Positions 1 to 5,172 of a stretch of 6,329 nucleotides of DNA are shown here, piece by piece (position 1 is the stretch's first letter; the number at the start of each line of letters is the position of its first letter). Location: the NCBI GenBank assembly GCA_937892835.1, contig CALBHM010000401.1, positions 1 through 6,329 of the forward strand, written 5' to 3'. Under the pieces are notes generated by a model. The model searched no databases, had not been told where the DNA came from, and saw only the letters and a program-made list of their open reading frames with translations. A program made the translations under genes and the position numbers. This DNA is from an uncultured Ruminococcus sp. (GTDB taxonomy: Bacteria > Bacillota > Clostridia > Oscillospirales > Acutalibacteraceae).

Positions 1-161
1 TTTGTGAAAATTCCGAGGACGGGCTTTACAATGCAATGAAAAAAGTTCTGGAAAATCCGTCGCTTCTTAAGAAGTTCAGCGATGAAGAAAAGAAACGTGC
101 AAAAGATTTTTCGCTAAAGAAACGAATGAAAACTATTGAAGATTTTTTAGAAAGCATCTGA
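1..161 (+). CDS. C-terminal end of a probable glycosyltransferase (5' truncated by window)
   Basis: An open frame enters from the left edge (first full codon at 3) and ends with TGA at 159-161, giving 52 residues. The tail reads ENSEDGLYNAMKKVLENP near its start, followed by a charged helix and ending KTIEDFLESI. In GT-B glycosyltransferases (family 4 style) this layout is typical: an acidic segment near the end of the nucleotide-sugar domain, then 'LxxAlxxlLenP' and a final amphipathic helix. That family call is from memory of the pattern, because no catalytic motif lies inside the window. The next gene starts 5 nt after the stop, so the two are probably cotranscribed. Another alpha-helical protein remains possible. 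Confidence 0.55.
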   Translation, partial: CENSEDGLYNAMKKVLENPSLLKKFSDEEKKRAKDFSLKKRMKTIEDFLESI

Positions 162-166
162 TAAAA

Positions 167-859
167 ATGGTTGAGATTGAAAAATACGTTCAGCAAAAAT
201 TATTTGAATTGCAGAATGAAAAGTACCGTGATTTTCATGCAGCATTGATGCCAACGGTTGATAAAGACAAGGTCATCGGTGTGCGTTCACCGCAGCTGAA
301 AAAGTTTGCAAAGGAGTTTTACAAAAGCGGTGATTACGAGAGCTTTCTAGAAATTCTTCCGCACAAATATTATGAAGAAAACAACGTGCATGCCGCTTTA
401 ATCGGCTTTGAAAAAGATTATGAAAAAGCAATAAAATTGCTTGATGCATTTCTTCCGCTTGTCGATAACTGGGCAACCTGCGATATGATGCGAATTTCCG
501 CTTTCAAAAAGCATTTGCCGGAGCTGTACGCAAAAATTCCCGAGTGGCTCGGCTCAGATAATCCGTATACTATTCGATTCGGAATAAAAATGCTTATGGA
601 CTTTTTCCTCGGCGATAACTTTACACCGGAATGTGCGGAGCGTGTCTGCTTAGTCAGCCGTGAGGAATACTACGTCAAGATGATGGTTGCGTGGTACTTT
701 GCGACTGCGCTTGCCAAAAACTATGACGAAATCATTCCGTATATTGAAAATAAACGTCTTGAAAAATGGACACATAACAAGGCAATTCAGAAAGCAATCG
801 AAAGCTATAGAATTACCGATGAGCAGAAAACATATCTGCGAACACTGAAAGTTAAATAG
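167..859 (+). CDS. AlkD-like DNA alkylation repair protein (DNA glycosylase, HEAT-like repeats)
   Basis: This 230-residue all-helical protein matches the DNA alkylation repair family (PF08713, COG4912), cytosolic enzymes that excise N3- and N7-alkylated purines using HEAT-like repeats. Visible family landmarks are VIGVRSPQLKKFAKE (37-51), LVDNWATCDMM (98-108), YTIRFGIKMLM (134-144) and MMVAWYFATALAK (172-184). By spacing, W102, D106, R137 and W176 line up with W109, D113, R148 and W187 of Bacillus cereus AlkD: W-x3-D is kept, and the R to W distance is 39 in both. A functional glycosylase is therefore plausible. The ATG at 167 is the only good start, since an in-frame stop at 137-139 lies just upstream. 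The ribosome site is weak (AGAAAG, 149-154, 12 nt away), consistent with coupling to the preceding gene 5 nt upstream. The gene ends at the bidirectional terminator. Family call is strong; exact lesion specificity is unknown. Confidence 0.88.
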   Translation: MVEIEKYVQQKLFELQNEKYRDFHAALMPTVDKDKVIGVRSPQLKKFAKEFYKSGDYESFLEILPHKYYEENNVHAALIGFEKDYEKAIKLLDAFLPLVDNWATCDMMRISAFKKHLPELYAKIPEWLGSDNPYTIRFGIKMLMDFFLGDNFTPECAERVCLVSREEYYVKMMVAWYFATALAKNYDEIIPYIENKRLEKWTHNKAIQKAIESYRITDEQKTYLRTLKVK

Positions 860-860
860 A

Positions 861-901
861 AAAAACGACATCAACCGATTTGGAAGATGTCGTTATTTTT
901 T
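861..901. terminator. Bidirectional intrinsic terminator between convergent alkD-like gene and pyk
   Basis: A perfect 9-bp stem (AACGACATC at 864-872 with GATGTCGTT at 886-894) encloses a 13-nt loop. On the plus strand it is followed by six T (896-901). On the minus strand the A-run at 860-865 provides six U. It can therefore end transcription from both sides. It begins 2 nt after the alkD-like stop codon, and its T-run overlaps the pyk stop codon (900-902). Confidence 0.9.
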
Positions 902-2312
902 ATCCTACCGTTTCAACCTTAATAAGATTCGTGTTGCCCGAAACGCCGTTCGTCATGCCGCCCGTAACAATAATTCTGTCGCCGGATTCAAGTCCGAACG
1001 TTGCAATCGCTTTGTTCTTTGCCGCATAGAAAAGCACGTCCGTGGATTCATAGGTCTCACAAAGCACAGGAGTTACGCCCCACGACATTGAAAGCTTGCG
1101 CCATGTCTTTTTATCAACCGTCATTCCCATTATGTCGACCGGAGAACGAAAACGTGAAACCATTCTGACCGTCATTCCCGAAAGCGAGCAAACAGCAATA
1201 ACCTTTGCGCTAAGGTCAATCGCCATTCCGCAGGTTGCGTGAGAAATCGCATCAACCGGGTTCTTGATTCTGAACTCCGTCGTACCAAAGCGTTTTGTAT
1301 AGTTGATGTTTTTCTCGGTCTGAATTGCGATTCGAGCCATTGTGTCAACAGCCTCAACAGGATATTTGCCTGCTGCCGTCTCGCCCGAAAGCATAATTGC
1401 ACTTGTTCCGTCATAAACGGCATTGGCAACGTCGGAAGTCTCGGCTCTCGTCGGTCTCGGATTATGAATCATAGATTCAAGCATCTCGGTCGCCGTGATA
1501 ACTCGCTTGCCGAGAAGTCGGCATTTTGTAATAAGTGCCTTTTGAATTATCGGCAGCTCAACAAACGGAATTTCAACGCCCATATCACCTCGTGCAATCA
1601 TTATTCCGTCGCACTCGGTGCATATATCGTCAATATTGTCTATTCCGGTGCGATTCTCGATTTTCGCAATAAGGTCGATTTTGTTCACACTGTCGCCCAT
1701 GACCGCCTTAATATCGAGCAAGTCCTGCTTACAGGAAACAAACGAGCAAGCTATAAAATCAACATCGTTTTCAATTCCGAAGAGGATATCCGAACGATCC
1801 TGTTCGCTGACATATTTCTGTTTAAGCGTCTTTCCGGGAAAGCTCATGCTCTTGTTATTTGAAAGCTCGCCGCCTGCAACAACACGGCAGTTGATGTCGT
1901 GTCCTTCAATCGAGACAACCTCAAAATTGAGCAAAGCATTGTTGAGAAGAATCGTATCGCCGACAGAAAGCTCATCAGCAAGTCCGGGATAGCTGACTGA
2001 AACCTTGTGCTCGTTTCCGACAATTTGATCGGTCGTGAACGTAAAATCGTCACCGTCTTTAAGAAATACGGAGCCGTTCTCAAAGCTTCTGATGCGATAC
2101 TCGGGGCCTTTTGTGTCAAGCATAATCGCAAGCGGCACGTTGAGCTTTTCTCTTACTTTCTTCAACATATTAATTGTTTCAAGATGCTCGGCATGCGTTC
2201 CGTGCGAGAAATTGAGTCTTGCAACATTCATTCCCGCCCTGATCATGGCAGTCAATGTCTCCTCATTGCGGCATGCAGGGCCGATCGTACAAATAATTTT
2301 TGTCTTTCTCAT
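900..2312 (-). CDS. pyk: Pyruvate kinase
   Basis: This glycolytic enzyme transfers phosphate from phosphoenolpyruvate to ADP in the cytosol. The 470 residues equal the short E. coli PykF type and lack the extra C-terminal PEP-utiliser-like domain of Bacillus pyruvate kinase. Visible sites are CTIGPA (8-13), R32/N34/S36 in NVARLNFSHGT, TKGPE (67-71), the catalytic Lys in IAKIEN (K217), Mg ligands E219 and D243 (RGDMGVEIP), and T275 in ITATEMLESM. E71 corresponds to rabbit Glu117, the marker of K+-dependent enzymes. The end, GNTNLIKV, resembles the effector-site region. The B domain is divergent: NNA (124-126) replaces the usual DDG, and GPEYR replaces GPEIR. The ATG at 2310-2312 is preferred because AAAGGA (2323-2328) lies 10 nt upstream. 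A TTG at 2319-2321 would sit 1 nt from that site. Transcription starts at two promoters next to a cre box. Confidence 0.97.
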   Translation of the reverse strand: MRKTKIICTIGPACRNEETLTAMIRAGMNVARLNFSHGTHAEHLETINMLKKVREKLNVPLAIMLDTKGPEYRIRSFENGSVFLKDGDDFTFTTDQIVGNEHKVSVSYPGLADELSVGDTILLNNALLNFEVVSIEGHDINCRVVAGGELSNNKSMSFPGKTLKQKYVSEQDRSDILFGIENDVDFIACSFVSCKQDLLDIKAVMGDSVNKIDLIAKIENRTGIDNIDDICTECDGIMIARGDMGVEIPFVELPIIQKALITKCRLLGKRVITATEMLESMIHNPRPTRAETSDVANAVYDGTSAIMLSGETAAGKYPVEAVDTMARIAIQTEKNINYTKRFGTTEFRIKNPVDAISHATCGMAIDLSAKVIAVCSLSGMTVRMVSRFRSPVDIMGMTVDKKTWRKLSMSWGVTPVLCETYESTDVLFYAAKNKAIATFGLESGDRIIVTGGMTNGVSGNTNLIKVETVG

Positions 2313-2322
2313 ATATATCAAA

Positions 2323-2328
2323 TCCTTT
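2323..2328 (-). promoter_or_regulatory. Ribosome binding site that decides the pyk start
   Basis: AAAGGA on the minus strand lies 10 nt before the ATG at 2312-2310. The alternative in-frame TTG (2321-2319) is only 1 nt away from it and therefore cannot be the start. This makes pyk 470 rather than 473 residues long. Confidence 0.75.
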
Positions 2329-2350
2329 ATGTGAAATCAAATTCTCACCC

Positions 2351-2378
2351 ATTATAAAATTTGACCTTATTATATCAA
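2351..2378 (-). promoter_or_regulatory. pyk promoter P2, overlapping tandem promoter
   Basis: A second pair, TTGATA (2378-2373) and TATAAT (2356-2351) with a 16-bp spacer, lies 18 bp downstream of P1. Its -35 shares two bases with the P1 -10, so polymerase could not occupy both at once. Expected start is near 2344. The sequence match is good, but use of P2 is inferred. Confidence 0.55.
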
Positions 2379-2397
2379 TTTAACCTCCATATGTCAA
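2369..2397 (-). promoter_or_regulatory. pyk promoter P1, perfect sigma-A consensus
   Basis: On the minus strand TTGACA (2397-2392) and TATAAT (2374-2369) are separated by exactly 17 bp, so both hexamers and the spacing are consensus. Expected transcription start is near 2362, leaving a 5' leader of about 50 nt. The cre box touches the upstream edge of the -35 element. Confidence 0.9.
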
Positions 2398-2410
2398 GAA
2401 AACGTTTACA
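2397..2410 (-). promoter_or_regulatory. Probable CcpA cre box upstream of pyk
   Basis: The minus-strand sequence TGTAAACGTTTTCT fits the Bacillus cre consensus TGWAARCGYTWNCW at every position and has the central CG and a perfect AAACGTTT core (2400-2407). Its centre (2403/2404) lies about 41 bp upstream of the expected P1 start and about 59 bp upstream of the P2 start. CcpA with HPr-Ser-P binds such boxes in Firmicutes. In several glycolytic and overflow genes an upstream box activates. The upstream position suggests activation, but overlap with the P1 -35 by one base leaves repression possible. Confidence 0.72.
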
Positions 2411-2424
2411 CAAATTTATGGTAT

Positions 2425-2460
2425 AAAAAATCAGCCTGCCCAAACCAGCAGACTGATTTT
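2425..2460 (-). terminator. Intrinsic terminator of the cysE-cysS operon
   Basis: Read on the minus strand, a 13-bp stem (arms 2460-2448 and 2439-2427) with an 8-nt loop is followed by six U (2430-2425). The one plus-strand mismatch (C2435/A2452) becomes a G-U pair in minus-strand RNA, so the hairpin fits the cysS transcript better than the opposite strand. It starts 11 nt after the cysS stop codon. Confidence 0.92.
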
Positions 2461-2470
2461 ATTATAAAAT

Positions 2471-3862
2471 TTATTCTCTGTGCCACTTTACGCCCTGAGC
2501 AGTATCCTCAAGGACGATGCCCTTGGCTTTCAGCTCGTCACGGATACGGTCGGCTTCAGCCCAATTTCTGTCCTTGCGAGCCTGTGTTCTCTGCTCAATA
2601 AGAGCTTCAATCTCATCATCAAGGCTTTCCTTCTTGCGGTTATAAACAAGGCCGAGAACTCCTGCAAGCTCGTCAAACACCTTTATTGCTTCCTCGACAG
2701 AACCCTTGTTTGCATTTGCGGCAATAACGTTGGAGTTGATATCACGAACAAGCTCAAACAACGCAGAGATAGCGTCGGCGGTGTTGAGGTCATCGCTCAT
2801 TGCGTCGATAAACTGCTGACGTCGCTTATCAAACATAGCAAGCAGCTCGTCGCTTACTGCTCCGTCCTCAGCATTTTCAAGTGCAAAATCAAGACCGTCA
2901 CGGCAGTTATAAAGACGAACAAGGGAAGCCTTGCACTGCTCGATAATATCGGTGCTGTAGTTGATGGGGCTTCTGTAATGTGATGAAATCATAAGGAAAC
3001 GAATCGGCTCGTAACCGTACTTTTCGGCAACATCTCTTACAGTGAAGAAGTTTCCAAGCGACTTTGACATCTTAACATTGTCAACATTGATATAGCCGTT
3101 GTGCATCCAATAGTGTGCGAACGGAACACCGTTGCAGCACTCGCTCTGTGCAATTTCATTCTCATGGTGCGGGAAGATAAGATCCTGTCCGCCGCAGTGA
3201 ATATCAATCGTCTTGCCGAGGTAACGTCTTACCATTGCCGAGCACTCGATATGCCAACCCGGTCTGCCGTGACCCCACGGAGAATCCCAATAGGGTTCGC
3301 CCGGCTTTGCGCTCTTCCAAAGAGCAAAGTCCATCGGCTCTCTCTTGACCTCGCCGACCATAATTCTTGCACCGGCTTCAAGGTCCTCAAGCGGCTGATG
3401 CGAAAGCTTACCGTACTCCTTAAATTTTGAGGGGCTGAAATATACGTCGCCGTCAACGGCATAGGCGTAACCCTTGTCGATAAGTGTCGAAACAATGTCG
3501 ATAATTTCGTCTATATTTTCCGTAGCCTTCGGATGAACCGTTGCTTCACGGACGTTCATGCCCTTAACGTCTTTCCAGAACTCCTCGATATATTTCTCGC
3601 TGACTTCTTTGTAGGTCAAACCCTCTTCATTTGCACGCTTGATAATTTTATCGTCGATATCCGTAAAATTCTGAACAAATCTTACGTCGTAACCGATATA
3701 TTCAAGGAAGCGACGGAGAACGTCAAAAACGCAAAGCGGTCTTGCGTTACCGATATGAATAAAATTGTAAACAGTCGGGCCGCAGGCATAAATCTTAACC
3801 TTGCCCTCCTCAATCGTTTTAAGCTCTTCCTTGCTTCGTGTGAGAGTGTTGAAAATCTTCAT
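2471..3862 (-). CDS. cysS: Cysteinyl-tRNA synthetase
   Basis: This class I aminoacyl-tRNA synthetase charges tRNA-Cys with cysteine in the cytosol. At 463 residues it is full length for the bacterial family. The HIGH motif is HIGN (36-39) inside GPTVYNFIHIGNARP, a variant known in Firmicutes. The second motif is KMSKS (264-268). The zinc ligands expected from the E. coli enzyme are all present: C27, C207 (WHIECSAM), H232 and E236 (FPHHENE). The helical DALR-type anticodon region follows, and the C-terminal segment (DRNWAEADRIRDEL, 431-444) is typical. The ATG at 3862 directly abuts the cysE stop (TAAATG). Its strong GGAGG site lies 8 nt upstream, inside the end of cysE, so translation is likely coupled. 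Expression should follow the T-box leader before cysE. A terminator follows 11 nt after the stop. No defect is visible. Confidence 0.98.
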   Translation of the reverse strand: MKIFNTLTRSKEELKTIEEGKVKIYACGPTVYNFIHIGNARPLCVFDVLRRFLEYIGYDVRFVQNFTDIDDKIIKRANEEGLTYKEVSEKYIEEFWKDVKGMNVREATVHPKATENIDEIIDIVSTLIDKGYAYAVDGDVYFSPSKFKEYGKLSHQPLEDLEAGARIMVGEVKREPMDFALWKSAKPGEPYWDSPWGHGRPGWHIECSAMVRRYLGKTIDIHCGGQDLIFPHHENEIAQSECCNGVPFAHYWMHNGYINVDNVKMSKSLGNFFTVRDVAEKYGYEPIRFLMISSHYRSPINYSTDIIEQCKASLVRLYNCRDGLDFALENAEDGAVSDELLAMFDKRRQQFIDAMSDDLNTADAISALFELVRDINSNVIAANANKGSVEEAIKVFDELAGVLGLVYNRKKESLDDEIEALIEQRTQARKDRNWAEADRIRDELKAKGIVLEDTAQGVKWHRE

Positions 3863-4489
3863 TTATTTGTCCTCCAATTTCTTTTTAAGCTTTTCGATTT
3901 CGCTCTGCAATCTGCAAAGCTCCTGGGAAACGGGATCGGGAATATGAATCTGATCAAGATCCTGAACTCTTTCGCCGTTTCTGCGAACAACCCTTGCCGG
4001 AACACCGACAGCCGTTGAATTCTTAGGTATTTTATCAAGAACGACCGCACCGGCGGCAATGTTTGTGTTGTCGCCTACCGTAACGGGGCCGAGTATTTTT
4101 GCACCTGCGCCTATCAGCACATTGTTGCCGATTGTCGGGTGTCGCTTGCCGATATCCTTACCCGTACCGCCAAGGGTCACGCCCTGATAAACCGTTACGT
4201 CATCGCCGATTACCGTCGTTTCACCTATTACCGTGCCCGTGCCGTGGTCTATGAAAAATCTTCTGCCGATTTGTGCGCCGGGATGAATTTCGATTCCCGT
4301 CTTTCGCACACAATGCTGGGAGATCATTCTTGCAATAAAAAACATATTATGGTTATAAAACCAATGTGCTTTCCTGTGACTTCGGATTGCCTTGAATCCG
4401 GGATAAAGCAGCATAACCTCAATCGCCGAGGTTGCCGCCGGGTCACGCTCACGGAAACACTTTATATCCTCTTTTATTCTTTCAAACAA
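3863..4489 (-). CDS. cysE: Serine O-acetyltransferase, short Firmicute type, TTG start
   Basis: CysE transfers acetyl from acetyl-CoA to L-serine, giving O-acetylserine, the precursor of cysteine. From the chosen start it has 208 residues. A helical N-terminal part containing FRERDPAA (12-19) and AHWFYNH is followed by a left-handed beta-helix of hexapeptide repeats (about 66-165). The catalytic His is in DHGTG (H82), and the second conserved His is in KRHP (H117). The Asp partner known from Haemophilus CysE appears as Glu (E67 in GIEIHP). The end is VGVPARVV followed by a charged heptad-like helix (188-208) rather than the Ile-ending tail that docks CysK in enterobacteria. The TTG at 4489-4487 is chosen because AAAGGAG lies 8 nt upstream and MFERIKEDI is where family members begin. 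The frame stays open further upstream, but that part is leader. The stop abuts cysS, and T-box control is expected. Confidence 0.95.
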   Translation of the reverse strand: MFERIKEDIKCFRERDPAATSAIEVMLLYPGFKAIRSHRKAHWFYNHNMFFIARMISQHCVRKTGIEIHPGAQIGRRFFIDHGTGTVIGETTVIGDDVTVYQGVTLGGTGKDIGKRHPTIGNNVLIGAGAKILGPVTVGDNTNIAAGAVVLDKIPKNSTAVGVPARVVRRNGERVQDLDQIHIPDPVSQELCRLQSEIEKLKKKLEDK

Positions 4490-4497
4490 TAAAAAGT

Positions 4498-4504
4498 CTC
4501 CTTT
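4498..4504 (-). promoter_or_regulatory. Ribosome binding site that decides the TTG start of cysE
   Basis: AAAGGAG on the minus strand is 8 nt before TTG at 4489-4487. No ATG or GTG is placed as well. The frame can be read upstream to another TTG at 4549-4547, but that codon lies in the U-run of the T-box terminator. Confidence 0.85.
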
Positions 4505-4546
4505 CAAGCAACCGCAAAAACACAGCAGCCGCTCAACCGATCGGAG

Positions 4547-4586
4547 CAAAAATTAAAGCCTCCGCCGCACATAATGCGACAGAGGC
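4547..4586 (-). terminator. Regulated terminator of the cysE T-box leader
   Basis: On the minus strand a 12-bp stem (4586-4575 with 4569-4558, two G-U pairs) and a 5-nt loop are followed by a U-rich run (UUUAAUUUUU). The first five bases of the stem (4586-4582) are also the 3' arm of the antiterminator. Binding of uncharged tRNA-Cys should therefore melt this hairpin and allow read-through into cysE. Confidence 0.92.
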
Positions 4587-4780
4587 GGTTCTTCCGCGGG
4601 TCCACCCCCACTTATGACTTTCTGTCCTGTAACGGGGACGGCCGCACAGAGATACTATAATTTCCCTCTGCGTGCTGGCGGGTGCATTTCGTCCGAACGT
4701 TCACAAGAGGCTTTCACCGTTATGCCTCATTCTCTGATGTGTCTGTTTCGGGTTACTCCTCCCGATAAACGCATTTTTCA
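4547..4780 (-). promoter_or_regulatory. T-box riboswitch, tRNA-Cys specific, controlling cysE-cysS
   Basis: This leader RNA (5' end near 4780, inferred) senses uncharged tRNA-Cys. Read on the minus strand, Stem I has a lower helix (CGGG with CCCG), the AGUA side of the specifier loop (4757-4754), an upper helix CCGAA (4751-4747) with UUCGG (4697-4693), the AGAGA bulge (4735-4731), and a distal GAGGC/GCCUC hairpin containing GGUGAAA. The specifier loop reads GAAAUGCA, with codon UGC (Cys) at 4686-4684. A stem III of seven pairs (4672-4666 with 4651-4645) follows. The T-box sequence GGGGUGGACCCGCGG (4608-4594) forms an antiterminator in which GGG and GCGG pair with CCGCCUC (4588-4582) around a 7-nt bulge. 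UGGA in the bulge would pair with UCCA, matching the U73 discriminator of tRNA-Cys. The 3' arm of the antiterminator overlaps the terminator stem, so the two exclude each other. Confidence 0.95.
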
Positions 4781-4786
4781 TGTGTC

Positions 4787-4814
4787 ATTATATCACAAAA
4801 TTAAAACAAATCAA
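4787..4814 (-). promoter_or_regulatory. Promoter of the T-box-cysE-cysS operon, extended -10
   Basis: On the minus strand TTGATT (4814-4809) and TATAAT (4792-4787) are 16 bp apart, with TGA (4795-4793) before the -10 giving an extended -10 element. The start is expected near 4780. The -35 begins only 8 bp after the stop codon of the upstream gene. Confidence 0.85.
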
Positions 4815-4821
4815 TATATTT

Positions 4822-5166
4822 TTAGAAATTGCCGCCGTTCCAGCCCCACATTTCAACCTCTTCATACTTAATATACACGTTTGAAGCGTCAATATTAAGA
4901 ACCTCGCCGAAAATCTCGCAGATTTTTGCCGTCAGCTTATTGGACTGAGAATAATCTATTCTTCCAAAAACCTTGACCTCAACATAGGCAATCGGATTTG
5001 AGTTGTCACCCTGAAAATAGAGATGGCATTTATCCTCAAAGCTGAGCATAAGCCAGCGTTCGCTCTTGCCGGAGAGAATTGAAATCGCCTCGCCGAGCTT
5101 TGATTTGAGTGTAAGCTCCTGCTCGGGAGAAATTGTAATGTTTGTCTTTGTCGAAATCATCGGCAT
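4822..5166 (-). CDS. MIF-like protein (tautomerase superfamily, phenylpyruvate tautomerase-related)
   Basis: This 114-residue protein has the length and layout of macrophage migration inhibitory factor (PF01187). It starts MPMI, so Pro2 becomes the N-terminal catalytic base after methionine removal. SGK (32-34) matches TGK with Lys32 of human MIF. VYIKY (97-101) matches VYINY around Tyr95/Asn97, with Lys in place of Asn97. The end, WGWNGGNF, matches VGWNNSTF. The CALC redox motif of human MIF is absent (AYVEV here). Known family activity is keto-enol tautomerisation of phenylpyruvate or D-dopachrome; the bacterial substrate is unknown. No signal peptide is visible, so it is probably cytosolic. 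The ATG lies 6 nt after the DUF1893 gene stop, with AAAGGA 9 nt before it, making it the third gene of the operon. No terminator follows before the cysE promoter. Confidence 0.88.
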   Translation of the reverse strand: MPMISTKTNITISPEQELTLKSKLGEAISILSGKSERWLMLSFEDKCHLYFQGDNSNPIAYVEVKVFGRIDYSQSNKLTAKICEIFGEVLNIDASNVYIKYEEVEMWGWNGGNF

Positions 5167-5172
5167 AACAGA

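Noticed and set aside
1239..1862. A 207-codon open frame on the plus strand inside pyk
   Set aside because: It is antisense to well-supported pyruvate kinase, has no family resemblance or ribosome site, and its composition is a shadow of the real frame.
2480..2983. Long plus-strand open frame inside cysS
   Set aside because: Antisense to an intact cysteinyl-tRNA synthetase gene; no recognisable domain.
3533..4018. 161-codon plus-strand open frame across cysS and cysE
   Set aside because: Spans two real genes antisense and has no ribosome site or domain.
4490..4549. N-terminal extension of cysE from TTG at 4549
   Set aside because: That start lies in the T-box terminator U-run; the TTG at 4489 has a proper ribosome site and matches the family N-terminus.
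4645..4672. Separate terminator hairpin CGCAGAG/CUCUGUG
   Set aside because: No U-run follows; it fits stem III of the T-box leader.
4614..4871. 85-codon plus-strand open frame over the leader region
   Set aside because: It runs antisense through the T-box, whose structure explains the sequence; no ribosome site.
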